Assembly (NCBI RefSeq): GCF_044628455.1
Contig: NZ_JBIYZW010000001.1
Span: 1,240,001-1,304,000, forward strand
Length of the DNA stretch: 64,000 nt
Reading direction: 5' to 3'
Origin: Solirubrum sp044628455
GTDB taxonomy: Bacteria; Bacteroidota; Bacteroidia; Cytophagales; Hymenobacteraceae
The notes under the pieces were generated by a model that made no database searches, was not told the DNA's origin, and worked only from the letters and a program-made list of their open reading frames with translations. This document shows positions 49,101-56,877 of this stretch, piece by piece (within the stretch, counting starts at the first letter, position 1; every line of letters begins with the position of its first letter). Both the position numbers and the translations under genes were made by a program.

Positions 49101-49927
49101 GGCTGGGTAACGCTACGCGCAAAAACGACGAGCTGTTCGACGACGGCTACTACCGGGCGCGCTACCGCGGTGTGGAAACCAGCGTTTTCTTTGAGCGCGT
49201 GTTTCGGCAGAAAAGTCTGCTGCGCCTGGGGCCGGTGTACGAGCAGTACGAAAGCGACTTCGCCCGCAACAGCTACCTGGGCACCCTCACCGCTCCCGAC
49301 GGCCCCGACACGGCCGAGCCCGTTCCCGACACTCAACTGCAGCGCCTGCTGGGCGGCACGGCCCTGCTCGACCTGGACTTCCGCGACCGGAAAGTGTACG
49401 CGCGCAAGGGCGTGCGCCTGCTGGGCCAGCACACCACCTGGCATCAGCTCAACCGGGGCCGCGAAACCTTCGGGCTGACCGAGGGCTTTGCCGAGTACTA
49501 CGCCACCGCCCGGCTAGGCATTCCGGTGACGCTGGTGGTGAAGGGCGGCGGGGCCAAAAACTACGGCGACCGAAGCGAAATTCCCTTCTACAAGTACACC
49601 CAGCTGGGTCAGCGCCAGAATCTGCGCGGCTACCTGCGCAACCGCTTCAGCGGCGACGCCTCGCTGTACCTGAACTCGGAGCTGCGCCTGGCCCTGGGCT
49701 ATGCCCAAACCTCGCTGCTGCCCTTCTACTACGGCGTGTTTGGCTTCTACGACCAGGGCCAGGTGTACTTCCGGGGCCGGGCCGAGGGCGGCTGGCACCG
49801 CGGCTACGGCGGCGGCTTTTACCTGGCCCCGGTGTACGAGACGCTGGCCTTGTCGGTGTCGGTGCAAAGCTCGGCCGAGGAAAAATACCTGCTGCAGTTC
49901 GGCCTGGGCTTCCGAATCGACCAGTAA
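46199..49927 (+). CDS. Metallophosphoesterase fused to a BamA-like outer-membrane beta-barrel
   Basis: A 1242-residue exported protein with a signal peptide (MSYFYRPLLVAGFLLTALPARPQ). Residues about 30-340 look like a calcineurin-type phosphoesterase (VVHLGDIVGNEG, FVPGDKDWNNSG, HVLLVGHQPVVSNG, AAAHDFSLQ), though GNHE is altered to GDKD. The middle 500 residues are of unknown fold. From about residue 880 strands such as GIIFNRNDGLGVAAGFDWV and RYRGVETSVFFERVF lead to a terminal LLQFGLGFRIDQ, an outer-membrane barrel ending like BamA/Omp85 proteins. The enzyme part would face outward or into the periplasm. Substrate unknown. Confidence 0.82.
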   Translation: MSYFYRPLLVAGFLLTALPARPQVVVPERPAHRVYLLGNTAGALPAHRLRALRLTLERETGPFTVVHLGDIVGNEGLTEKADTSSAALRARADALVALVKGLPRGRIYFVPGDKDWNNSGRDGQKTVRRLEKYLEQQLPGQNAFLPSNGCPGPEIVDVAPLVRLVALNTPWWSHPFDRPEAPDTDCKTMSAEEFREQLQDVLADTRGRHVLLVGHQPVVSNGPYGGYQPLKRHLAPPVLGTVYAAYRQNVGSPRDMASPGYQAFRQTMLSVLKEHPGTLYAAAHDFSLQLNDHEGSYHLVSGSFARTEPVASNRRALVNASQAGFTRLDYFADGTVKSAFLTFTNSAEAPPTELAAPPLFRSACVGAAGTEPAQRVNPYFPECPGSSAGTAPEKPDAPTAATATVVPGPQYRAHGLQRPLMGPLYRSSWTQPVQVPVLNLNTEKGGLRPTGRGGGRQTTSLKFIAADSSEYTFRSVDKDVTRILPPELRQSVAADVLRDITPTAHPYSALVVSSLLDRTDVLHARPRLFVLPDNQQLGPYRARYAGLLGTLEEDPWDQKDNLPGFGGATDVRRSFSLFRQLYKDNDNRVDARQLGKARAFDMLIADFGKHEDNWKWAEYEQGKQKTFQPIPRDRDQAFTLWNGALTWVANREWAVPSIEDFGEHFRDLESLNWPARHLDRALLQSLSREDWQQIGRYLQQRLTPAAIDSATAQLAAEIQGISGRDINRKLKSRLQELPRALDDYYLMLARDVDVVGSNKGEYFAVQRLTDGNVRVQVSKKNDAGGPQGQPFFDRTFVRGETRDIRLYGLDGKDVFRVSGQGPSSIRVRLIGGEGKDQVADDSRGGRTEVYDVPQTELQAGPATADRRSSRLGVNHYDREAFEYDGYAPRGGIIFNRNDGLGVAAGFDWVKQGFRKPDYRVRYGIDAQYTTGGNRQLTGNVRWRYLLGKWDVGARATYGNFFPFYNFFGLGNATRKNDELFDDGYYRARYRGVETSVFFERVFRQKSLLRLGPVYEQYESDFARNSYLGTLTAPDGPDTAEPVPDTQLQRLLGGTALLDLDFRDRKVYARKGVRLLGQHTTWHQLNRGRETFGLTEGFAEYYATARLGIPVTLVVKGGGAKNYGDRSEIPFYKYTQLGQRQNLRGYLRNRFSGDASLYLNSELRLALGYAQTSLLPFYYGVFGFYDQGQVYFRGRAEGGWHRGYGGGFYLAPVYETLALSVSVQSSAEEKYLLQFGLGFRIDQ

Positions 49928-49978
49928 CGTACGCGGCATGCCTAACATGACGGGGGCCGGGCAAATTGCCCGGCCTTC

Positions 49979-49986
49979 TATCTTTG
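49979..49986 (+). promoter_or_regulatory. -7 element (TATCTTTG) for ppx
   Basis: A full TAnnTTTG match 31 bp before the ppx ATG. An 8-bp GC hairpin (49955-49975) lies directly upstream and may end the preceding gene. Confidence 0.55.
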
Positions 49987-50017
49987 CCACCCACTCTACC
50001 CCAACCGTGCTCCTGCC

Positions 50018-50998
50018 ATGGAATACCCGCTGCTCAAACTGGCCGCCATCGACATCGGCTCCAACGCCGTCCGCTGCCAGATTTCGGCGGTGCTGGAATA
50101 CCAGGGCCACTACCGGCTCAAGCGGGTGGAGTACGTGCGCTACCCGCTGCGCCTGGGCGAAGACGTGTTTGCCACGGGCCGCATCTCGCCCGCCAAGGAA
50201 GAAAAGTTCGTCAAGTTCCTGCACGCGCTCAAGCTGCTGATGGAAGTGCACGACGTGGCTCACTACCTGGTGTGCGCCACCTCGGCCATGCGCTCGGCCC
50301 AGAACGGGGCGGCCATTGCCGAGCGCATGCAGCGCGAGCTGGGCATGCCGGTGCAGATCATCGACGGGCAGGCCGAGGCGGCCTACATCAACAGCGTGAT
50401 CATGCACCAGCTCGAGGACAAGCGTCACTACCTGCACATCGACGTGGGCGGCGGCAGCACCGAGTTCAACCTGTACTTCGACCGCCGCAAGGTGGCCTCG
50501 CAGTCGTTCGAGGTGGGCTCCATCCGGCGCCTGCAGCAGAACGGCCAGCCCGGCGCGGGCATGCAGGATACCTGGCAGCGCATGGAGCAGTGGGTGAAGG
50601 ACAACGCCAAGCAGTTTCACCTCACCCGCGCCATCGGCACCGGCGGCAACATTAACAAAATCTACAGCCTGGCCCAGCAGCCGCTCGACCAGCCCATCGC
50701 GCGCAAGCGCATTGCCGCCGTGCTCGACGAGGTGCGCAACATGAGCATGGACGAGCGCGTGAACAAGCTCATGCTCAACCCCGACCGTGCCGACGTGATT
50801 GTGCCCGCCGGGCAGATCTACCTCTCGGCCATGGAATGGGCCGGCATCAAGGAAATGGTGGTGCCCGACATCGGCCTCAAGGACGGCATGTTGCAAACCC
50901 TGTTTGAGCAGTGGTTCGACGAGATTGAGCCGCGCCACGCCGCCGGGGAGCCCATTCCTGCCCCCGAAGTGCAGAACCGCCACTCCGATGGCAATTAG
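50018..50998 (+). CDS. Ppx/GppA-family exopolyphosphatase
   Basis: A 326-residue ASKHA-fold enzyme starting MEYPLLKLAAIDIGSNAVRCQI. The first phosphate motif DIGSNAVR, the catalytic-Glu region CATSAMRSAQNG, the QAEAAYI segment and the second phosphate motif HIDVGGGSTEFNL are all seen. Ppx splits phosphate from polyphosphate ends, whereas GppA acts on pppGpp. The two cannot be separated here. It lacks the C-terminal HD-like domain of long E. coli Ppx. It converges on ppk1, so polyphosphate synthesis and breakdown genes sit side by side. Confidence 0.9.
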   Translation: MEYPLLKLAAIDIGSNAVRCQISAVLEYQGHYRLKRVEYVRYPLRLGEDVFATGRISPAKEEKFVKFLHALKLLMEVHDVAHYLVCATSAMRSAQNGAAIAERMQRELGMPVQIIDGQAEAAYINSVIMHQLEDKRHYLHIDVGGGSTEFNLYFDRRKVASQSFEVGSIRRLQQNGQPGAGMQDTWQRMEQWVKDNAKQFHLTRAIGTGGNINKIYSLAQQPLDQPIARKRIAAVLDEVRNMSMDERVNKLMLNPDRADVIVPAGQIYLSAMEWAGIKEMVVPDIGLKDGMLQTLFEQWFDEIEPRHAAGEPIPAPEVQNRHSDGN

Positions 50999-51034
50999 AG
51001 CTTAGAGAGGTAGAACTCCTGCCCCACAAATCAG

Positions 51035-51068
51035 AAGCGCCGCCGAATCTTGGAGTTCGGCGGCGCTT
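51035..51068. terminator. Bidirectional terminator between ppx and ppk1
   Basis: A 13-bp stem (about 51035-51047 with 51056-51068) with AA and TTT edges between convergent genes. Confidence 0.75.
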
Positions 51069-51094
51069 TCGTTTGCACTGGTGGGCCGGTGGGC

Positions 51095-53398
51095 TTATTC
51101 GCCTTCGGCTTCCGAGGCCGAGGGCACGGGCCCGGGCAGCAGCGGCTCGCCCAGGGTGGGCACCAGCGGAATGATGTCGGCGCTGGTCAGCTCCAGCACT
51201 TCGTCGGCGATGAGCACGTCTTCGGGCGGCGACACCGGCTCGGTCTCGACAATGGGGCTGACGGGCACCACGCTCGAGGTCAGGTACTCGTCGTAGAGGG
51301 CCTCGGCCGGCACCTGGCCGTAGCCTTTGTGGTAGAACTCCTTGTGCACGTTGAACACCGGCTCGTCGGGCAGCGGAATGCGCTTGACGTAGGCGCCGTC
51401 CTCGCGCATGAGGTAGGTGTTGTAGTTGTCCTTGAGGTTGAAGTACAGAATATTGATGCCCTCGCGCTGCAGCTGCGGGTTGGCAATGAGGTAAAGCGCC
51501 TCGATGCGGCGGTCGAAGGAGCGCACCATCACGTCGGCCGAGCCGGCGTAGAGCTTGGGCTGGCCACCGTGGTGAAAGTAAAACAGGCGGGCGTGCTCGA
51601 GGTACTCACCCACCAGGCTGCGCACCTCCACGTTGTCGCTCAGGCCCGGGCGGCCGGGGCGCAGGCAGCAGATGCCGCGCACGATCAGGCGAATGGGCAC
51701 CCCGGCCTTGCTGGCCTTGTACAACTCGTCGATGACTTCGCGGTCTTCCAGCGAGTTCATTTTCATCACAATGCCCGAGACGAGGCCACGCTTGGCGTTT
51801 TTGGCCTCGTCGCGGATGAGCTGGATGAGCTGCTGGCGCATGTCCTTGGGCGCCGTAATCAGGTACTCGTAGTCGTCGGGCTGCGAGTGGCCGGTAATCA
51901 CGTTGAAGAATTCCGACACGTCGTGGCCGTACACGTCGTTGGTGGTGAGCAAGCTCACGTCGGTGTAGAGGCGCGAGGTGGTTTCGTTGTAGTTGCCCGA
52001 GCCCAGGTGCACGTAGCGCGTCACCTTCTCGCCTTCCTTGCGGATGATCATGGCCATCTTGGTGTGCGTCTTGTACTTCGACACGCCGTAGATGACAAAG
52101 CAGCCGGCTTTTTCCAGCCGGGCGCCCTCGCGGATGTTGCGCTCCTCGTCGAAGCGGGCCTTCACCTCGAACAGCACCGACACGTGCTTGCCGTTCTCGG
52201 CCGCCTTCAGCAAGGCCGCCGTCACCCGGCTTTCGTCGGCCAGGCGGTAAATGGTTTGCTTGATGCCCAGCACGTGGGGGTCTTCGGCCGCCAGCTCCAG
52301 CAGCCGCACCACCGGCTCGATGGAGTTGTAGGGGTGGTGCAGCAGCACGTCGTGGGTTTTGAGGTAGTCGAAGAGGTTTTCCTCGGTGCCCTCGGGCAAA
52401 CTCAGCGGCGCCACCGGGGTGGGCAGCTTGGGCAGCTTGTCGCGGAAGTTGGGGTGCTTCACCACCTGGTTGAGCCCGCGCAAATCGATGAGCGAGTCGA
52501 TGACGAACACGTTGCCGTTGTCGATGTGCCACCGCTCGCGCAGCACCTGCATGAGCATGGGCGAGGCGCCGGGCTCCACTTCCAGGCGCACCACGCGGCC
52601 GCGCTTGCGCGTTTTGAGCCCCTGCTGGATTTCCTTGATGAAGTCCACGTCGATGTCTTCCGACTCTTCCAGGGTGAAGTCGCCGTTGCGGGTGATGCGG
52701 AACAGGGTGGCCGACTCGATGCCCACGTTGCGGAACAGCTTGTCGAGGTTGGCCCGCACGATTTCCTCCAGCGGCACAAACACCACCCGGTCCTTGCGCT
52801 GCAGCTCGAAAAAGCGCGAGAGGTTCAGCGGCAGCTGCACAAAGGTGAGCCGCTCCTGGCCCGCGTCGTTGCCCTCGCCCATGCGCGTAACCACGCCGAA
52901 GGTCAGCGACTGGTTCATCATCAGCGGGAAGCCGTGGTACGAGTCGTAGACCATCGGCGTGAGCAGCGGGAACACCGTGTTCTTGAAGTAGCCGTCGGCT
53001 TTTTTCTGCTCCACGTCGGTGAGCTCGTCCACGCGCAGAATGTCGAAGCCGTTGCGCACGAACTGGGGCCGCAGCTCCTGCAGGTAGGTCTGCGACTGGT
53101 CGTGCACGAAGCGGTGGGCAAAGTCGAGCAGCTTGCGGCGGAAGGGCAGCTCGCGCAGCCCCGAGTAGTCCACGCGCACCTTGCCGTAGTCGAGGTAGTT
53201 GTAGAGCGACCCGACACGGATCATGAAGAACTCGTCGAGGTTGGAAGCCGTGATGCCCAGGAAGCGCAGCCGCTCGAACAGGGAGCGGCTGTCGTCGCGG
53301 GCCTGGTCGAGTACGCGGTAGTTGAAGCGCAGCCAGCTCAGGTCGCGGCTGATGTATTTGCTTTTGCGGATGAGGTCCGAGGACTTGAAAATTTTCAT
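51095..53398 (-). CDS. ppk1: Polyphosphate kinase 1
   Basis: PPK1 polymerises the gamma-phosphate of ATP into polyphosphate. The 767-residue protein starts at ATG 53396-53398. Its N-terminal domain has RDLSWLRFNYRVLDQARD. The catalytic part has LLHHPYNSIEPV, IKQTIYRLADESR, and the phosphohistidine His445 in KYKTHTKMAMI. Then come HLGSGNYNETTSRLYTDV, the second active-site His region, and the C-terminal SDNVEVRSLVGEYLEHARLFYFHHGG. The last 80 residues are a poorly conserved acidic extension. It lies 47 bp after the Rid gene on the same strand, so they may be cotranscribed. Confidence 0.96.
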   Translation of the reverse strand: MKIFKSSDLIRKSKYISRDLSWLRFNYRVLDQARDDSRSLFERLRFLGITASNLDEFFMIRVGSLYNYLDYGKVRVDYSGLRELPFRRKLLDFAHRFVHDQSQTYLQELRPQFVRNGFDILRVDELTDVEQKKADGYFKNTVFPLLTPMVYDSYHGFPLMMNQSLTFGVVTRMGEGNDAGQERLTFVQLPLNLSRFFELQRKDRVVFVPLEEIVRANLDKLFRNVGIESATLFRITRNGDFTLEESEDIDVDFIKEIQQGLKTRKRGRVVRLEVEPGASPMLMQVLRERWHIDNGNVFVIDSLIDLRGLNQVVKHPNFRDKLPKLPTPVAPLSLPEGTEENLFDYLKTHDVLLHHPYNSIEPVVRLLELAAEDPHVLGIKQTIYRLADESRVTAALLKAAENGKHVSVLFEVKARFDEERNIREGARLEKAGCFVIYGVSKYKTHTKMAMIIRKEGEKVTRYVHLGSGNYNETTSRLYTDVSLLTTNDVYGHDVSEFFNVITGHSQPDDYEYLITAPKDMRQQLIQLIRDEAKNAKRGLVSGIVMKMNSLEDREVIDELYKASKAGVPIRLIVRGICCLRPGRPGLSDNVEVRSLVGEYLEHARLFYFHHGGQPKLYAGSADVMVRSFDRRIEALYLIANPQLQREGINILYFNLKDNYNTYLMREDGAYVKRIPLPDEPVFNVHKEFYHKGYGQVPAEALYDEYLTSSVVPVSPIVETEPVSPPEDVLIADEVLELTSADIIPLVPTLGEPLLPGPVPSASEAEGE

Positions 53399-53445
53399 AG
53401 CATAACCGGCGGGCGGGGCGGCGGCCGGCTTGAGGGTAGGTGGAG

Positions 53446-53823
53446 TTACGAAATAACGGCGGTTGCCTCGATTTCGACAAGCAGCCGGTCATCAATTAAC
53501 GCGCGAACCTCCAGCATGGATGAGGCCGGGCGAATATTTCCGAACACCTCGCCGTGGGCGCGGCCCACTTCGGGCCACTGGCCGATGTCGGTGACGAAGA
53601 TGCGGGTGCGCACCACGTGCTCCAGCCCGGCGCCGGCCTGCCCGAGGGCCTCGGCAATTTTGGCCAGCACGCGCCGCGTCTGGGAGTAGGCGTCGGTGCC
53701 CGTTACCACGTCGCCGTCCATGGCCGTGGTGCCGGCCACTTCCACCAGGTTGCCCACGCGCACGGCGCGGGAGTAGCCCACCGGCCCTTCCCAGGGCGAG
53801 CCGGAAGAAATGAGTTGTCGCAT
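53446..53823 (-). CDS. Rid family (RidA/YjgF-like) protein
   Basis: A 125-residue protein starting MRQLISSGSPWEGPVGYSRAVRVGN. The family pattern VEVAGTTAMDG, AYSQTRRVLAKIAEALGQAGAGLEHVVRTRIFVTDIGQW and the C-terminal LVEIEATAV is complete, with the conserved Arg in RTRIFVTD that binds the imine/enamine carboxylate. RidA proteins deaminate reactive 2-aminoacrylate-type intermediates. This variant has an Rid4-7-like start and the true substrate is open. It precedes ppk1 on the minus strand. Confidence 0.88.
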   Translation of the reverse strand: MRQLISSGSPWEGPVGYSRAVRVGNLVEVAGTTAMDGDVVTGTDAYSQTRRVLAKIAEALGQAGAGLEHVVRTRIFVTDIGQWPEVGRAHGEVFGNIRPASSMLEVRALIDDRLLVEIEATAVIS

Positions 53824-54048
53824 AGCGTGTCAGGATGAGGGTTGAAGCCGGGAGGTGGAAGTGGTGCCCGTCGGCCGGGCCGTAAAGGTGGACGCTTTCC
53901 GCGGCTTGAGGCTGCACGGGCGGTACGGAAAGCCGCCCTGCCTCAACTGAACCGCGTCCCCGGCGCGGCCTGCTGAGACCTCCCCCCACTCGGTTCGCTT
54001 GATGCGCGAAGCCTCGCGGAGAGGGGAACCAGGCAAAGCGGAAGGGCC
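53824..54048. other. Spacer upstream of the Rid gene, nothing recognised
   Basis: 225 bp between the Rid start and the 41-bp repeat array. GC-rich, with no full -7 element and no convincing gene. Confidence 0.4.
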
Positions 54049-54390
54049 TACAATGGTTTCTTGCCTCGGGAACTTCTCCAGCCTTCTCCTACAATCGTTT
54101 TTAGGCTCTGGAACTTCTCCAGAGCCTTACTACAATTGGTTTCGGCCTCGGGAACTTCTCCAGAGCCCTTCTAAAATCGTTTTCGAGCCCGGCAACTTCT
54201 CCCGAGCCTTCCTACAATCGTTTTCACGCCCGGGGGCTTCCCCTGCCTCTGCCTACAATGGTTTCCAAGCTTAGGGGAAGCCCTCGGGCCTTTCTACAAT
54301 GGTTTTTGCTCCCGGGGAATTCCCGGGGCTTCCGCGCAAAATTTCTGAGTCCGGGGGAAGTTGCCGGGACTTGCGCGCAAAAGCTGGGCG
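54049..54390. repeat. Tandem array with exact 41-bp period and internal hairpins
   Basis: TACAAT (or TAAAAT) starts at 54049, 54090, 54131, 54172, 54213, 54254 and 54295, every step exactly 41 bp. Two further degenerate units (CGCAAAA words) follow near 54336 and 54377. A typical unit is TACAATCGTTTT, then about 10 variable bases, GGAACTTCTCC, then a variable part that often complements the first one. In the second unit GGCTCTGG and CCAGAGCC pair around the centre. Coding potential is absent. It fills most of the space between the Rid gene and the gyrB terminator. Confidence 0.92.
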
Positions 54391-54394
54391 GGGT

Positions 54395-54433
54395 AAAAAA
54401 AGTGGTGCCACGGCTTTGAGCCGTGGCACCACT
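54395..54433 (-). terminator. Terminator after gyrB
   Basis: A perfect 15-bp inverted repeat (54401-54415 with 54419-54433), followed on the minus strand by TTTTTT, 53 bp past the gyrB stop. Confidence 0.88.
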
Positions 54434-54486
54434 ACGTGGGACGATTAACGTCCCCGCAATCCGGTAAATCCGGACGCATCCGTGAT

Positions 54487-56472
54487 TTAGACGTCCAGCT
54501 TGGCGTACTTGGCGTTTTTCTCGATGAACTCGCGGCGCGGGGCCACCTCGTCGCCCATCAGCATGGAGAACAGGTGGTCGGCTTCGGCGGCCGATTCTAC
54601 CGTAACCTGCTTGAGCGAGCGGGTGGCGGGCTGCATGGTAGTCAGCCAGAGCTGCTCGGCGTTCATCTCGCCCAGACCCTTGTAGCGCTGCACGTTCACG
54701 GTTTCGGGGCGGCCCTTGCCCAGCTCTTCCTGCGCGGCCTGGCGCTCGACCTCGGTCCAGCAGTAGCGCTCCTCCTTGCCCTTCTTCACCAAATACAGCG
54801 GCGGCAGGGCAATGTAGATGTAGCCGCGGTCGACCAGCTCGCGCATGTAGCGGAAGAAGAAGGTCAAGATCAGCGTGCGGATGTGCGAGCCGTCGATGTC
54901 GGCGTCGGTCATGATGATGACCTTGTGGTAGCGCAGCTTGGAAATGTTGAGCGCCTTGTCATCCTTCTCGATGCCCTTTTCCGCGTCGGCCGGCACCCCG
55001 AAGCTCACGCCCAGGGCCGTAATCATGTTGCGGATTTCCTGGTTTTCGTAGATGTGGTGCTCCTGGGCCTTCTCCACGTTCAGGATCTTGCCGCGCAAAG
55101 GCAGAATGGCCTGGAAGGCGCGGTTGCGGCCCTGCTTGGCGGTGCCGCCGGCCGAGTCCCCTTCCACCAGGTACAGCTCGCAGATTTCCGGGTCCGACTC
55201 CGAGCAGTCGGCCAGCTTGCCGGGCAGCGAGGTCGAGCCCAGCACGGTTTTGCGCTGCACCATCTCGCGGGCCTTCTTGGCGGCAATGCGCGCGCGGGCC
55301 GCCAGAATCACCTTCTCCACGATCATGGCCGCTTCCTTGGGATTCTCTTCCAGGTACTGGGCCAGGATTTCGCCCACGGCCGTGTTCACGGCACCGTTCA
55401 CCTCGCTGTTGCCCAGCTTGGTTTTGGTCTGGCCTTCGAACTGCGGCTCCTGCACCTTCACCGAGATGACGGCGGTGAGGCCTTCGCGGAAGTCTTCGCC
55501 CGAAATTTCCACCTTGGCCTTTTCCAGCTTACCCGATTTGTCGGCGTAAGCCTTCAGGGTGCGGGTGAGGGCCGAGCGGAAGCCCGCCACGTGGGTACCG
55601 CCCTCGTGGGTGTTGATGTTGTTGACGTAGGAGAAGATGTGCTCCTGGTAGGAGTCGTTGTACTGCAGGGCCACTTCCACCGGCACGTTGCCCTTTTCGC
55701 TGACGACGTGAATGGGCTCGGGCATCAGCGCGCGGCGCTCTTTGCCGTCGAGGTACTGCACGAACTCGGCCAGGCCGCCCTCGGAGAAGAACTGCTCGCC
55801 GCGGGCCACCCCGGCTTCATCCTTCTCGCGCAGGTCCGTGAGGTTGATGCGGATGCCCTTGTTGAGGTACGACAGCTCGCGCAGGCGCGTGGCCACGGTC
55901 TCGTAGCGGTACACGGTGTCGGTGAAGATGGTGTCGTCGGGCCAGAACTCCACCTGGGTGCCGTTCTGGGTGGTTTCGCCGATTTCCTTCACCGGGTACA
56001 GCGGGGCGCCGCGCTCGTACTCCTGCTGGTAGACCTTGCCGTTTTTGTACACCGTCACGCGCAGCAGGTTGCTGAGCGCGTTTACGCAGCTCACGCCCAC
56101 GCCGTGCAGACCGCCCGACACCTTGTAGGTATCCTTGTCGAACTTGCCGCCGGCGTGCAGCACGGTCATCACGACCTCGAGCGCCGAGCGGCCTTCTTTC
56201 TGGTGAAAGTCCACCGGAATGCCCCGGCCGTTGTCGCGCACCGTGACGGAGTTGTCTTCGTTGATGGTAACGTCAATCGTGTCGCAGTACCCGGCCAGGG
56301 CTTCGTCGATGGAGTTGTCGACTACCTCCCACACCAGATGGTGCAAGCCTTTCACGCCGATGTCGCCGATGTACATAGCCGGGCGCTTGCGCACGGCTTC
56401 GAGCCCTTCGAGTACCTGGATGTTGTCCGCGGAGTACTCGTTGCGGGCTTTTTTCTCTTGGATTTCGCTCAT
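54487..56472 (-). CDS. gyrB: DNA gyrase subunit B
   Basis: GyrB is the ATPase subunit that drives negative supercoiling with GyrA. The 661-residue protein starts at ATG 56470-56472 (MSEIQEKKARNEYSADNIQVLEGLEAVRKRPAMYIGD). The GHKL ATPase motifs VVDNSIDEALAG, DNGRGIPV and GLHGVGVSCVNALS are followed by the transducer and then the Toprim domain (LYLVEGDSAGGTAKQGRNRAFQAILPLRGKILNVEKA and MTDADIDGSHIRTLILTFFFRYM). The C-terminus is RYKGLGEMNAEQLW...REFIEKNAKYAKLDV. GyrB rather than ParE is likely from this end and the overall match, but ParE is not fully excluded. Confidence 0.94.
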   Translation of the reverse strand: MSEIQEKKARNEYSADNIQVLEGLEAVRKRPAMYIGDIGVKGLHHLVWEVVDNSIDEALAGYCDTIDVTINEDNSVTVRDNGRGIPVDFHQKEGRSALEVVMTVLHAGGKFDKDTYKVSGGLHGVGVSCVNALSNLLRVTVYKNGKVYQQEYERGAPLYPVKEIGETTQNGTQVEFWPDDTIFTDTVYRYETVATRLRELSYLNKGIRINLTDLREKDEAGVARGEQFFSEGGLAEFVQYLDGKERRALMPEPIHVVSEKGNVPVEVALQYNDSYQEHIFSYVNNINTHEGGTHVAGFRSALTRTLKAYADKSGKLEKAKVEISGEDFREGLTAVISVKVQEPQFEGQTKTKLGNSEVNGAVNTAVGEILAQYLEENPKEAAMIVEKVILAARARIAAKKAREMVQRKTVLGSTSLPGKLADCSESDPEICELYLVEGDSAGGTAKQGRNRAFQAILPLRGKILNVEKAQEHHIYENQEIRNMITALGVSFGVPADAEKGIEKDDKALNISKLRYHKVIIMTDADIDGSHIRTLILTFFFRYMRELVDRGYIYIALPPLYLVKKGKEERYCWTEVERQAAQEELGKGRPETVNVQRYKGLGEMNAEQLWLTTMQPATRSLKQVTVESAAEADHLFSMLMGDEVAPRREFIEKNAKYAKLDV

Positions 56473-56823
56473 GTAGGACGCTTGAAGTTCAGCCGCAGAT
56501 TCGGCCTAGGGTAGAACACGCGAAGATACCGAAACATCCCTTCTCCGCCATGTTTTCGCCCTTTTTCGCCCCCCAAAAACCGCAAATAAATCACCGTATT
56601 TCGCCCCGGCTGAATTGACTTTCCCCGGCCACCGGCCCCGGGTTTACTTGCGGGGGCTGCCGTCGGGTTTGGGTGGCCGCTACTGCTGCCTCGGCCACCC
56701 GCCGGCTCGCGTACTGCCTGCACCGCCGGTCGCCCGGTTGGTCGCCTTCCGGCCTGCCAGGGCGAGACCAGCGGCGCCGCGCGGCTGCCGGTCCGCAACG
56801 ATACCGAAGCCCCTGCCGGGCAC
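56473..56823. other. Spacer upstream of gyrB, no gene recognised
   Basis: 351 bp between the gyrB start and the terminator of the T9SS gene. The part next to gyrB (56517-56600) is relatively AT-rich and includes minus-strand TATCTTCG (near 56522-56529), a one-base variant of the -7 element. The rest is very GC-rich, without a gene. Confidence 0.4.
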
Positions 56824-56856
56824 AAAAAAAGGCCTGCCGGATTGCCGGCAGGCCTT
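56824..56856 (-). terminator. Terminator after the T9SS-secreted protein gene
   Basis: A perfect 12-bp stem (56829-56840 with 56845-56856), followed on the minus strand by TTTTTTT. Confidence 0.88.
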
Positions 56857-56877
56857 GATACTGGGACTGGGGGCAGA

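Noticed and set aside
46697..49444. 915-codon open frame on the minus strand opposite the phosphoesterase/barrel gene
   Set aside because: Low-complexity translation with no domain; the plus-strand gene explains the region.
51050..53689. 879-codon open frame on the plus strand opposite ppk1
   Set aside because: Same composition artefact. ppk1 on the minus strand is complete and conserved.
54049..54390. 41-bp array as a CRISPR
   Set aside because: There is no constant repeat of 25 bp or more separated by unique spacers, and no cas gene in the window. The variable parts pair within the unit.
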